Position numbers and translations under genes: made by a program. Source: Ophioderma brevispina (lineage: Eukaryota > Echinodermata > Ophiuroidea > Amphilepidida > Ophiodermatidae). Taken from it: a DNA stretch of 64,000 bases. Below, piece after piece: positions 11,130-22,305 of the stretch (position 1 is the stretch's first letter; each line of letters opens with the position of its first letter). The notes below the pieces were generated by a model. The model was given only the letters and a program-made list of their open reading frames with translations, was not told the origin of the DNA and searched no databases. The stretch is from NCBI GenBank assembly GCA_023653785.1, contig JAMKCH010057955.1, positions 1-64,000 on the forward strand, written 5' to 3'.

Positions 11130-13620
11130 TCACCCCCCATGGCGACGAGCCTGGTTTTATAACTCAGAGTGTTTACTGTGGCGTGATATAGCTTGTTTTT
11201 ATGAAAAAAGGGAGTGAGAAAAAATCATTCCATACTTCTTACGTACTGAATTTAACAAGTAGAGGGTAAGTTTACTTTGTTTTCGCTATTGTTTAGACCA
11301 TGTTAATGGATACAGTTTTTAAAATACGCCAATGGCATGGGCAAAGCCATAGAATTTATGCATTATATTGGATATTCCATATAAAAGAGGCAACAGAGAA
11401 CCAGTTTACGGGTACAATTTGGTTTTTTGAATCATGTAAAGTTATTTTCCCACACCCTAAACATTAAACTAAATCACTGTTGAATACTTCGAACCATTAC
11501 CGCAGGTTTCTGACATAGAAGTTTGAACCAGTTTAAAAATAGTGTGCGAAATATTCTTTCTCTGCAACTATGCATTAAGGCCAACTCATAGATTTCGAAG
11601 TATAATGCTGTGTATTAATTCAAATAAAGATGTCCGGAGGGAAACGGCTTCGACACAAAATTAAGTGTACACCTGTTATGAAAAAAACGTTTTTAACAGT
11701 AGAATATCCAGAATTTTTCCCAGCGGCCATATTCTATACCGTTGAATACGGTGTATTGTAGAGATAAATTTACTGGATTAAAGAGATTTTGAGCATTGTA
11801 ATGACTTTAACACAAAATATGGTGTTTTCCTTCATCGAATCGATAAAACATCAAACTTTTCTTCAATCATAAAGCAAATTCATCTTTAGGTTGTTTGTAT
11901 TCCGGTAGAATACATGCAGCAGGATTCGGGTATTTTACCGTTAAACAACACAAATTGTTTAACACTTTAGAGTCATTTAAACTGTTCAACACCAAATTCG
12001 AAATGAATTGGATTTTTCGTTTTGATGTTGTAACTTTTATGTAAAGTATAACAGCAACTATAGGATACTGTGTATTAATAAATTCCGGAACCGGAATATG
12101 ATGAAAAGTTGTAATCTTTATATGAAGGACTTCGAGGTGAGCTTAGCTATTTCACACAATTGTGTACATAAAACAAATCACGATTTATTAGAAAATTGAG
12201 GGCGCCACTCATTTTAAATCTCCCCTTAGTAAGCATTTAAATGTAATGCAAAAATTATATTCTTCCTCGGAAGCTTCACCTCATTCTGACAATGGTTTAT
12301 TGCCATACCTTTCAGTCGTAGGAAGAAAAACAGCAACCTCCCATTTTACATTACAAAATCCGGCGTGGTGTTAACCATACAATATCATTTCCAATACACA
12401 GTTCCCACAACATCAAATACATACATCTCCATCACCTTAAAGGTACATTTCGGGGTCTAGTCCTTTTCTTTTTATAAAGTTATGCTCGCGGGATCTCCTT
12501 AGGAAAAGCTTTTTCCAAAGTTTAAATGCTTTTTGGTGTGTATGAGCAATTGCTTGTAATTGCTTGCAATTGCTTGTAAAAGCGTTACATTGTGTTGTAA
12601 TTCATGCTGTGTTCATTGACGGAAAAAATACAAAATTGGATTTTAGAGATAATCGAATTTGCACGCCGTACTAGGTCCAAATGCAATGCCACGGTTGACG
12701 GTTCGGGTAATACAAAAGTATTTTTTGAATTTTGACTAGGGGACGAGGCTGCGGATCATGAAACTCTTTCCTTTGGAATGACACAATTTCATGGAGGTGT
12801 CTGCCAAAAAGTAACCAGCACATCACATAATTCATCTCATACAATATGTTTGTCTCAAGCAAAGTAATAGAACAACTTGAAATGGCTGATAATGTACATG
12901 AAAAATATACACGGCTAAATATTCAGGTTGAGGCAACCAACTCTTAAAGGTCTGAATAGAAATTAAAGTAATGTTTGAATTAGTGGCACATCAAGCACCG
13001 CAGAACATGCAAAGTCCTTTTCTGCTCTTAGGTTCTAGAATATAATAAGAATATGATCAATACATGTTATACCACTGATGTTCAAGATAATTATATGGTA
13101 GTGGGTGTCTCACGTCATTTACTCTAGATGTTTTCTTGGGCAAAATTGATAGATCTGAGATATGACATGAACAATGGATAATGGTTGATTTTGTCATTCT
13201 TGCACCTTGGTATTTATATGAGGTTTATTTGATATCCCGAGAAAAAGAGATAAAGTTAACGCTGAAAGTGAGGTGAAATATAACTTTTTATTTAACACCC
13301 TAATATTTTTCTTCTTTTGAAGTCGGCTTTTCGAAATATTGTTGTGTTGCTTTGCCCATGCTATATAACGTAAGCTATATCTTGTTTCTTTGGAATATTT
13401 GTGAACGGTTTTTGCTCTGTTTATACGTGAGTCTTTCCGTGACAGGGCACACGTCAAAACACGCGGTCCTTCGGTGAAAAAAAGGAATCCTTTGTTGAGA
13501 AATGGAGGTTAAGTTGGGGTTACAGTAAAAAAATAATAAAAACGGTTTTCGATAAATTTTCCTCAAATTTGCCATTTATAAAAATACTAATCTGTATAGG
13601 CTAGAATATTTATTAATCTT
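11130..13620. other. No gene recognised; short 11-bp repeat
   Basis: AT-rich sequence with stops throughout. The only pattern I see is AATTGCTTG repeated three times at about 12545-12580. No transposon or RNA signature. Confidence 0.45.
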
Positions 13621-13631
13621 TTCCTGGAGAT

Positions 13632-13738
13632 GGCCAGCGCACACAAGTGTTGAAAATAAAAACATGTGCGCTTGGCCGGACTCGAACCGGCAACCTCCGT
13701 ATTATTAGCACGCCGCTCTTGCAAGTGGAGCTAACATT
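13632..13738 (-). ncRNA. tRNA-Ile-like sequence, probable tRNA-derived SINE
   Basis: On the minus strand there is a perfect B box GGTTCGAGTCC (13678-13688), a T-arm GCCGG/CCGGC and an anticodon-arm-like GTGCTAATAATAC. Its loop CTAATAA (13702-13708) would read AAT, as in tRNA-Ile. The A-box region TTAGCTCCACTTG is degenerate, and the 5' acceptor strand does not pair with the 3' GCGCACA, so this is not a working tRNA. Just 3' of it (minus strand) an inverted repeat (GGCCAGCGCACA 13632-13643 with TGTGCGCTTGGCC 13665-13677) can form a hairpin. A SINE head or tRNA pseudogene fits best. Confidence 0.65.
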
Positions 13739-13739
13739 A

Positions 13740-14305
13740 ACAAGCTAGGGATGGTAGAGGAGCGATAGATATTATCTATATAGGTGTTTAGGTCCGAAAG
13801 TAGTTAAAATTTGTGAATGCTTGTTTGTTTTGTTTGTTTTTCGCGAGGACAAAAAAAATTTGGAGTCTATCGGTGAAGGAACTGAGAACGTACAATAACA
13901 CATGAGTGCCCCCGGGCGATAAACCCTTTCCGAAATTGTGTAAAATTGCTAACTGGGGGCAGGAGGCTAGGTAATTTTATACTACCCACATTCTCAGTAC
14001 TTGTATCAGGTCATCATTTTTAGCATATCGCCAATAATTGACACTCTCGCAAACACGAGTTATCGTATTATACACTTACGAGAGTTATCGTATTAACTCA
14101 TGTATGCAGTAACAGTCCTAATAATAATATAAGATCTTGTTACTGAACCCGCCCTGTCACTTCCTTTATAAACATTTTAGTGTTGATATTTGACCAAATT
14201 TCTACATCAACTTATGCTACAAACTGTTCGAAAATATTTTGTTATCATAATTTATAGGTAAAATGCATTGTTGTATAAAACTAACTTCATTCTACTTTTC
14301 TTGGT
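13740..14305. other. No gene; short tandem repeat
   Basis: ACGAGTTATCGTATTA is repeated as ACGAGAGTTATCGTATTA within 14054-14101. Otherwise AT-rich sequence without a recognisable feature. Confidence 0.5.
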
Positions 14306-14602
14306 TCGAGGGTTGACAATCAGAAGGACGTAACTCAGCACTGAAAGAAATATTAAAGAAATTTCTTTAATTCTGCTGTAATACTGCTTTTGAGAAATGT
14401 GTTGTTTAATATTTTCTTCTAAGCAAATCTATTCATTACTCAAAATGTAAACATCTCATAAGCTCAATATGGTACTGTAAGCAAACATTATATAAACTTT
14501 AGTAAACAAAGAACAATTTTTAATTATGAACAGCAGAATTAAAGAAATTCTTTAATATTTCTTTCAGTGCTGAGTTACGTCTTTCTGATTGTCAACCCTC
14601 GA
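14306..14602. mobile_element. 297-bp foldback element with ~74-bp inverted repeats
   Basis: The left arm (14306-14379) begins TCGAGGGTTGACAATCAGAA. The right arm (14530-14602) ends TTCTGATTGTCAACCCTCGA. Inside both are GACGTAACTCAGCACTGAAA and its complement, then AAAGAAAT..TTCTTTAATTCTGCTGT. The arms match almost perfectly, with one or two indels, around a non-coding core of about 150 bp. I see no clear target-site duplication. This is a non-autonomous inverted-repeat (MITE or foldback) element, and the near-identity of the arms suggests it is fairly young. Confidence 0.85.
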
Positions 14603-14654
14603 TGTTAAACTGTATATTTTTGTTAAAATATCTAGTCTTGCAACCAAGGATTTC

Positions 14655-15352
14655 TAAATCGAAAAATCATGGGTGTCATTTTTTAAAAATGTGTTCTTGG
14701 ATGTATTCTAGAGGGAAAGGTTTATACAGGGGCAAAATGTATTTTAAGTATACCAACATGTTCAGTACCTTTCAAGGATTACAGAAAGGTATAGTTTGCC
14801 TATCTGAGTGTTATAGTACCTGACTTGCAAGGCAAAAGAGGTTCAAAGTCACACGGGGGTAAAATTTCAGATTCATCAGTTTGTTTTTAAAATGGTACCA
14901 AATTGTTCGTCTTACTGTACAGAAGCCGAAAATATACAGGTCGCATTGTCAATGAGGTTTTTGATGATAATTAAGAGGGTAAATATGACCGTGGTCCACA
15001 GGGTCTATGGGAGACCACCTGTCATATCTGAAAAAGTCTCACTTTGGAAGACGAAACACATAATCTGTATACATTTTCTTACTTAGTATGACCCAATGAA
15101 CGATTTAAAACCAGTTTCAACAAAATTGGATCATTCTATAAATAATGACCTTGAACTGTCTTAAGCCTATTGTACTAAAACGTATGTACTGTAATAATGG
15201 CAAACTATACCTTTTTAGAAACCTTATGAGCAACCGATTGGTATATATTTTAAAACAATTTAAACACTTTTATTGTTTACTCCTGTACAAATTTTGCCCC
15301 CTTATAAAACACCCTAGAACGCATTAAAAATGACACCCATGATTTTCAGATT
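14655..15352. repeat. ~690-bp long foldback element, copy A
   Basis: The left arm (about 14655-14830) contains AATCATGGGTGTCATTTTTT, GGGGCAAAATGT and AAAGGTATAGTTTGCC. The right arm carries their complements: AAAAATGACACCCATGATTTT near 15325, AAATTTTGCCCCC near 15290 and GGCAAACTATACCTTTTT near 15200. The loop holds CACAGGGTCTATGGGAGACC and AGTATGACCCAATGAACGAT. These match loop sequences of the foldback at 27.1-27.97 kb (GGGGTCTACATGGTCTAATC and AGTATGACACAAGGAATCAT). Arms and loop are thus shared between two loci, which indicates a family. Confidence 0.75.
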
Positions 15353-16450
15353 CTCCATGAAATTCTGTATTGGAAAAACATTGGTGTCAAAATAATACAT
15401 AAAAAAACTAAACTAAAGCATCAATTACATTGCCTCATGTACTATATAGTTAACAACTATCATTGTCGGCACAGTGGCGTGTGCAATGATTCTCATTGTC
15501 GATTGGGGGAGGTATTCGCGATTTCCCCAACTATCGATATACAGGACATTAAATTTAGCCCTTGTTTCAATCATATGGAATGGGGTACCTTTGTAAGGTT
15601 TTGCTAGTAAGTGCTATTGACAATTGCACAGTTTATCCAGAACAAATAGTTACTGTACCCGGCCCTGTTGATACCAAGGACAGGAATATCCTTTAAACAC
15701 AAAGAAATTACCTTTGTGCACAAAAGATCTCAGTTTTATATAACAACACAACATTTATTTTCGATAATCGGAAGATTGGTTCAAGAAACTGGAACGTTCA
15801 AAACACAATTACATAAACATTATTCATACGCAGAGATTAATTATTTAAATACTTATTAATACAGCTCACTCGATATATTACGACCCTTCCGTTGGGATGA
15901 CTTATGGTGTTCAAGTCCGTAGGCGTTGTAGTTCATACGGCGACATGCTCATAGATTTCAAATTCAAGATTTCAAAATTAGAAGCTCCTAACGCGAGAAT
16001 CTCCTCACCGCTCCCGGAGCAGTCTTCAAGATAAAGTTGTCCAGTAGCTCAAGTGGGTTCTATAGGTCTTCCAACACAAAAAACCGTTGCAGCTAAGCAA
16101 ATAACAAGCCAGTGCTGTACTTTAATCAAATTATAGTATCTGTTTATGTAGTTAATGTATAAATGCAACTAGAAATTTCATTTCATTCAATTTGTTGTTT
16201 TTCGGTCGAGACTCGCGTCGTAAATCTAAGTGCTTGGTTTGAAATTTTGTGACGTCATATCAGGTGGGGTCATTCCCAGAAAAAAAAAAAAAACATGAAT
16301 ACCATGTTCATGTTCATTTCAAGCGAATGCATCTGAACGATAGGGTTTAATATAACTGTTGCTCATAAGTTAATTTTTTTTCAACCCATCCTTAAAACAT
16401 TTCTATTTGAACGCTTGGACTAAATAATCATATTTAAGTAGAACATAGAT
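15353..16450. other. No gene; possible solo hAT end
   Basis: CAGTGGCGTGTGCAATGA at about 15471 resembles the CAGTGGCG terminus seen in the complete hAT-type MITE at 31957, but no right end was found. An A14 run lies near 16279. Nothing else recognised. Confidence 0.4.
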
Positions 16451-16454
16451 TTTT

Positions 16455-16590
16455 TTCATTAATGGACTAAATTAAGTCCATTTTTAACTTTGAGTGGTGG
16501 CAATTTGATATGAGGACTGTGATAAATCTTGTCTGTTGCCCATAAACAAGTTGAGGAAGAGGTATAGAAAAGGAGATGTTTGTGTTATGT
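16455..16590 (+). repeat. Direct repeat, copy 1
   Basis: ATGGACTAAATTAAGTCC..TTTTTAACTTTGA..GCAATTTGATA..AGGAACTGTGATAAAT-like blocks continue through GAGGAAGAG and AAAGGAGAT to TTGTGTTATGTTAA. The same order recurs at 17345-17475. Each copy is about 135 bp with scattered changes and the spacing is about 885 bp. Confidence 0.75.
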
Positions 16591-17344
16591 TAATGTTAAA
16601 GCCGTGATTGATATTTAAGTGATCACCATATATGTGTGTAGGGGGTTGTGGGGGCTAGGGTATGATTCTTTTTTTGTAAGCTTTGCGCATAGAAGATACA
16701 ACCGCTGCTTCCCGGCAGGTGGTCAGTCAATCCATGCTCAGACCATCTAGGTCTAGCGCTCTCAACACATAACACTAATTCGCACCTCCCACTCCTCTCC
16801 TGCCACTTTCTCTAAGGTGTTGCCTCCCTAGGGGGTGAAATGGCGTGGACCCAATCAACGCTCAAGACAACTTCCACCATAAATTCTGCTAATAGCAGTT
16901 GGACCATTGTATCACCAAGTATACTGCACGCAATACATGTCAGAATTTGGAGGTATAGATACCTTCAGTGTGTTTTTATTCTATGGGTCTGATGAGGATG
17001 AATACGTCATAGTGACGTTTCACTCACTGAAAGGAAAATAGGCCTTTATGTCGTTGAAATTGATAAACGACATTGAAGTGCATGTCTTTTTAATAAATGA
17101 AATGAAGGAAACAATACTTGTCGTCCGAATCAAACTAATATACTAACGTTTATTAATAAAGAACAAAAATGAATTAAACCCATAGAATGTTTATCTAACT
17201 TTCTCATCACTTTGTCAGGTAATAAACAACGATTCTTTTTAGTTTTGGTTCTACTTTCTTCCTAATTTTGCTTTAAAATGCTTTAAACCATGGCAGTTGA
17301 TTTTGATTTCATATTTGCCGTATTCTGACAACATAATTTTTCAT

Positions 17345-17475
17345 TATGGACTAAATTAAGTCCTTTTTACTTTGATTATGGCCATTTGATAATTAGGAAC
17401 TGGGATAAATTCTTGTCATGTGTGCACTAAACAGTCGAGGAAGAGTATCGAAAGGAGATTTGTGTTATGTTAAAA
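17345..17475 (+). repeat. Direct repeat, copy 2
   Basis: Second copy of the repeat at 16455-16590, recognised by ATGGACTAAATTAAGTCC at its start and GGAGATTTGTGTTATGTTAA at its end. A T/G-rich stretch follows in both copies. No coding potential in either. Confidence 0.75.
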
Positions 17476-17694
17476 TGGTGGTTGTGGTGTTTGTATGGCA
17501 TCATGCATGTGTGGTGTACAGATGTTTTGACGTGGGGATAATTGCAGATAACAATAGGCCTACTCATTGTTCTGCCTGTTTTGGGTGGGGGGGGGGGCGG
17601 GTATTACTTTAATTTTCTGTCTGTCCACTTAGGGAATTGGCATGGCATTGGTTACAATTAACTACTAACTGGCAATTAGTAGCAGCACCACAGC

Positions 17695-17940
17695 TCATAG
17701 GTGGGGGGGGGAAGTAGACACGACTGGCTTGATTTGGGCATTTAGGGATTTCCAAACGGTTAATTTGGGAACTGTTACATGCATTTACTATATCAGTCTC
17801 TGTGTCAGTTATATACCAAAATCTCCTTTTAAACCTTAGTTCGATACATCTAGTATTTCAATGATTAAGTTTGAAGAAATTATTGACTTCAAAATCTGTC
17901 GGGGTTTCGTGGATTTACCCCGAAACTCACATATGGACAG
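17695..17940 (+). repeat. Dispersed repeat family, copy 1
   Basis: A G-run is followed by GATTTGGGCATTTAGGGATT, TCCAAACGGTTAATTTGGG, GCATTTACTAT, CTTTTAAACC and TTGACTTCAAAATCTGTCGG, ending in a small GGGGT..ACCCC hairpin. The same order is found at 24703-24895 (plus) and 61843-62066 (minus). It is non-coding and probably a non-autonomous transposon or SINE-like repeat. Ends and duplications are not defined. Confidence 0.75.
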
Positions 17941-18359
17941 TTTCTCCCCACACTTGACATGTTCACAAGATTACACACCCGAAGTTGAATGGGCGTTTTG
18001 AATTCGCTGTTGCTGTTAGGTTGGCATGGTCGTCTTTTTCCCCTTTGCAGTCTATCACATCAACGTAAATGGCGCACCCACTTATAGTTCCGCCGGCAAA
18101 TCTGCGTAATATCAATACTACTTCCTTTTAAGCTTTTTTTTAAAAACAATGCGTCAAAATGTTTTAGGCGATATCTTTTGGCACTATTTGGATTAAAGGA
18201 AAATTAGTGTCAATCGAAAGCTGTGAATTTCTTCATTGATATAATATAGGACAAGCGGCAGATTTTTTTTTTTTTTTAACAAACCAATAATCGTAGGGAC
18301 TACATGCTTTCCGGGTGAAGCATCGTATAGAGGGTGCCTCATTGAGTTTTTGGGGGCCC

Positions 18360-18650
18360 GAATTATGCTCCAAAGAGCATAATGGTCCAGGAGCAAAGTA
18401 TACTCGGAGACAGAAACCCTTTGACAAGAGCGCGTAATTCCTGTTTGTAAAGGAGCCGAAGCTATCCGCGCATATGGCGTGTGGTCGGACAGGTTACCCA
18501 GCAACAGCAGATCACTTCTGTGGCCAATCAGAGGCAAGTGCATTTTTTTTCCGCAGTAAATACGCAGAGAACCCGGAAGTATGCGCCCGTCAAAGGGTTT
18601 CTGTCTGCCCCCGACTATAATGTTTCCTGGAGCATAATAATCTGGAAAAA
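18360..18650. repeat. Foldback repeat with ~70-bp arms
   Basis: AGACAGAAACCCTTTGAC at about 18407 is complementary to GTCAAAGGGTTTCTGTCT at about 18588. The homology continues outward through TCGGAG..ATACTTTGC and CTGGAGCATAAT. A minus-strand frame of 189 codons runs through this region (18193-18762). It has no recognisable domain and its sequence follows the inverted repeat, so I do not call it a gene. Confidence 0.7.
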
Positions 18651-18773
18651 ATATTCCGCGATCGATATGCTCCTGAGCATATTGGAATGTACCATGCTCC
18701 AGGAGCAAGCAAATGTGTCCTGTAGAATGGCATTGGAGAACTGTTTTGTCAAGTAACTGCATGCTCCCGGAGC
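18362..18773. promoter_or_regulatory. Cluster of palindromes with TGCTC..GAGCA core
   Basis: Four sites share one core: ATTATGCTC CAAA GAGCATAAT (18362-18383), ATATGCTC CT GAGCATAT (18665-18682), TGCTCC A GGAGCA (18695-18707) and TGCTCCCGGAGC (18762-18773). Half sites occur near 18633 and 18835. Binding sites for a dimeric protein or subterminal transposase sites are possible; neither is shown. Confidence 0.5.
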
Positions 18774-19231
18774 TGCATGTGATTCAATTCGGCTTAGAAT
18801 ATTTCTCCAGATTATGCAATGGTCCTGTACCTTATGCTCCTAGTAGCGTATTTTCGGGTCAAATTCTCAAGTAGCAACGTGTGTCACTGACTGCTAGCTT
18901 TCACCCGCTGCCGATCTACTTGAAAGTCAGTCATGAAGTTGATATTTGAAAAGTAAACTAATAGTTATTAAAAAGAAATGGCTGGGGGCATGTAAGCTTT
19001 TTAACACACCCGTTCCAATTGGAATTTGGATGAAAATCGCATGGACTTTGAGCTGAGGCACACTAAGGCACGAGTAATTCTGCAATCTTATCCTGTGGTT
19101 TATTCCGTCAAGGCTGCAGAATTCGTAGGGGAGAGTGGGCCATATGAACTCTTTCCGAATTTTAAAAAAGGGTATTGCATTTTGGAGGGAGTTGGCGTCC
19201 TCATGATTTGGGCATATCTTGTTTTGTTGCT

Positions 19232-19332
19232 CCGTGACGTCACGGTTGATCAATCCCCGTACGTGTGCTTTATTCCGTTTATTGCGTTAACCGCTTTAAT
19301 TCCGTCAGTGAGTTCGGTGGTCAATGACGTCA
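19232..19332. promoter_or_regulatory. CRE-like octamers with CCAAT-like motifs
   Basis: TGACGTCA occurs at 19235-19242, inside the 14-bp palindrome CCGTGACGTCACGG, and again at 19325-19332. GATCAATC and GGCCAATCAA lie next to them. TGACGTCA is the consensus CREB/ATF site and CCAAT the NF-Y site. No transcription start is identified here, and the sites may simply belong to a repeat. Confidence 0.4.
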
Positions 19333-19799
19333 CAGGTGGCCAATCAAGACAATTCCGTGATGGATTTTTGGTCCTTAGCATGCCTCAGTAGGCTAAGGTC
19401 TAGATTCACTATTAAGGTCAAATAGATCTCTCGCTAGCTTTAAAAATTTCAAATTTATCCCTATTTACCCAAACCCCCTATCTTTGAAAAAGGAACATTT
19501 TTACTGAGAAGACCTCACTTCATGACTTTTCGAAATTTGTAAATTTGAAGTTCAAACAAGGAACCCATTTTGGTGTGAAGCGATGTTGCAAATTGCTTGC
19601 GCCAAAGAATCCCTATGTTTTGTGGGAAGGTTTGGAAAGAATTGTATCGTGTCACCGACCCTATGATTCGGCAGCTCAACGGAATAACTGCATGTTGAAA
19701 GGATGTGGCGGCAGAAAACTTAATTCATGCCGGTGCGGAACTAATTATAGTAAGTAATTATATTCCGCCGTACTCACAGTCCTTCTACAACGGTGAGGA

Positions 19800-19935
19800 A
19801 TAAGGCACTCAATTTAGTTAACTCGTCACGCAACATTGGTGTCACGTAAGACTTTCACGCTTTATTCCTTTCGTCTATGGCGCCCCGGACTATGGCTCCC
19901 GCGGGGGCTATAGTTGCTTTCACACCCTCTCCCCA
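19800..19935 (+). repeat. Dispersed repeat, copy 1
   Basis: CAACATTGG..TTTCACGCTTTATTCC..TCGTCTATGG..GGACTATGGCTCC..GCTTTCACAC. A second copy lies at 26570-26710 with the same block order. A short third match (CCTATGGCGCAG..TAGCTTTCACACC) lies near 29021-29052. Non-coding. Confidence 0.6.
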
Positions 19936-21239
19936 AAGACCCTATTTTGTACCTTCTCTGTCATCAATTAACCCATGTTGAAGCGTCATCCTACAACCCC
20001 TACGTGACGTCCATTTCATACGCGAGTGTTGTCGTCCCTGTGAAATTTTGCCAGTTCTAAGCTCCTAAACCTCAAATTTGCCCCAAATTAAAAGTTCCAG
20101 AGTCTATATTACTTCCGAAAACCTTCTTTTGCTAAACTTTCAATTCACACCTCCCAAGTCCCCTGTGGGCGCTTCACACCGCCACATCCCCTACCACAAC
20201 CAAAGTTGAGTGACCCCCCCCCCCCCAAAGGTGTGTGGCCCACAACGTCACTTAGTGGCTTGCTTTCAACCTGCTGAAATATGACATTTTTTGAGATTTC
20301 ACTAATTTCAGTATTTTTTTAATTGTCAAATTAACTTGGTCTAAGTTTTGCTAGCAATGGGATTTCCAAATCTCCTATCCATTAATAAGCACATTTCTAG
20401 CACCTTCACACTTTCTTCATAAATTTTGCAGCTTGTTTTATATACACTAGTCTCAACTCCATGTGCACAAGTTCAAATCTTCAAACTCACTACTGTAAAT
20501 TTTTCAAAGATTAACTCTTCTGTTAGGTATGATAATGATACCCAGCATGCAAAGGGTCAGTTCCTGTTATCATATAGGTACACAAAAGTCATTGTAACTG
20601 TGCCCCTGGAATGATGCTATATTGTAGGCTCTTCTGCACACATTAGCAATCAAGGTTACAAATAAACAACACCATTGTATTGAGTATCGAGTGACCTCTG
20701 TGATGGTTTTGCATTACAGTTCACATACTTGTGGATGTGGATGGAGGAAGGGGTTGTTAATTTAAATGAACCATATAAATGACAAATTTCAAAATTACTT
20801 TACCCGTCTTTTAGGATCAACACTAACACTCTTCCTTAAACTCAACAATTCCAGGCAATGTAAAATTTCCTTGCATTCCTTATGGTTCCAACAGGGGAGG
20901 GGGTTGAGTTCACCTAACCGTCGTGTAACATAGGAATTGCTCATTTCAATTTTTTTCCCCAAAATTAAAAAAAAAATTGGAAAATTTTCACTGCAATCCT
21001 TACATAACATAATCACAACTGTTTATTTTTAAATCACAAATTCAATTCTTTACTTCAATCTGTTAGTAGAAACAGGGACAAAATAAGTCCATTTGACACA
21101 AATCAAGTTTGTAGATGATAATACATAATGAGTCCCCCACTACCCAGGTGAAGTGAATCCATGCCTAATTTTGAATTACGTAATTTTGTTGGGAGCTATA
21201 AAAGGTCAGACGTCTGTTGTTTGTTCTTTCCTGCTCCAG
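19936..21239. other. No gene recognised
   Basis: C-run at 20214-20226. Otherwise AT-rich with stops in all frames. The left inverted repeat expected for the Tc1-like element just downstream was not found here. Confidence 0.45.
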
Positions 21240-22305
21240 CATGTGTGCAACAAGCTACGTTTTTCAGAGTTCGTTGGTACCGTTACAACAAAAATTGACA
21301 CAGCGGTGCCCAAGGTAATGCTCGTCATCTAACGGCATTGTCAATACCGAAGAGTGCTTGCAACTCGTCCGACGGGAAGGGTCAACAATCCAAAGTCGCT
21401 GCTTTCCTCGTGATATCGCAGAGTACGGTCTGTAAAATCCTCAGACGTCATCGTGGGTGGGCATTCAGGCCACGAAAATCTCCGCGGAACCACGATTGAC
21501 TACCAGACGAATATGATCGCCCCGGCTGCTTAATCTGTGTTGTAGAGCTCGGAAAATGCCAACGAGCCGTCTTCGTCGTTTTGTGGAGACGGCACTATGG
21601 AATAAACGTTTCTTGCCAAACTGAAAATCGAGATTCCTTCAACATGGTTACCGAGAACGACGAATGACCAAATGTCCACGCCTAACCGGTCACCACAGAG
21701 TTCCGCTCGACTTCGCTGGGGTAGGAAGCACAGAGTTTTACCATCTGGGACAGACTGGCGACATGTATTGTCTTTATGGGCGAGAGCCGCTCATCCTTGG
21801 GCCTCAAGATGGAAGACAAGGGGGGGTCGTCGATTACGTGGTATGAACCTCTGAGATGACTGTATTCAGCGAATCGACTCAGGTGTTGCGCTTATTGAAA
21901 CAATGTCACTAGTGGTGCCAGATGGAACCCGACCCGTCGTGTACCCTGGACATTCCTGTAAAACCACGGCCTGCCACATGCAAGAAAGGGTTTCATTCAA
22001 ACAATTTTCCGGCCGCAAAGACGACAACGCCACGCCTGTAGTGAGAACATTTCTTGGAGGCCGAGGGATGGAGCAGATAACTGCCTGCTTGCTTCCCTGA
22101 GCTTTGAACCTACGAGCATGCCTGTGATGCCTTTGGCTGAAACCATCATGACAATCTCCAGGAGTTTTAGGTCAGGCTCTGACCGAGGAGTGGACGCTCG
22201 GCCCATTGACATCAAAAACACAACCTTGTGGACAGTATGCCATGCCGCGACGTTTGACGCACTGATTCATGCAGGGGTGACCATACTCGATATTGTGACT
22301 GATTG
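21240..22305 (+). pseudogene. Tc1-like transposase relic
   Basis: Tc1-type transposase, which would cut and rejoin DNA at TA sites using a DDE/D catalytic domain. The relic is read across shifting frames. An N-terminal HTH-like stretch gives QSTVCKIL. Next come ARLRWGRKHRVL and the GESRSSLG region near 21700-21810, where the family has its first catalytic Asp (DESRF). Then comes DDNATPVVRTFLGGRGMEQI (about 22020-22080), holding the second conserved Asp with the following Asn. The end reads EEW .. PRRLTH and then a HAG..Y tail near 22190-22295. Many stops and frameshifts make it inactive. Terminal repeats are not resolved. Confidence 0.8.

Noticed and set aside
10925..11162. Charged Lys/Arg/Glu-rich frame and its complementary Phe/Ser/Leu-rich frame
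   Set aside because: Both come from a simple polypyrimidine tract.
16988..17050. CTGATGAG followed by a GAAA, suggestive of a hammerhead ribozyme
   Set aside because: The sequence between them does not form stem II and no matching cleavage-site stems were found.
18193..18762. 189-codon minus-strand open frame, longest in the window
   Set aside because: It runs through an inverted repeat and palindrome cluster, has no recognisable domain and includes a poly-lysine stretch from a poly-T run.
19026..19391. 121-codon plus-strand frame
   Set aside because: It overlaps repeat-like CRE-containing DNA and has no recognisable protein signature.
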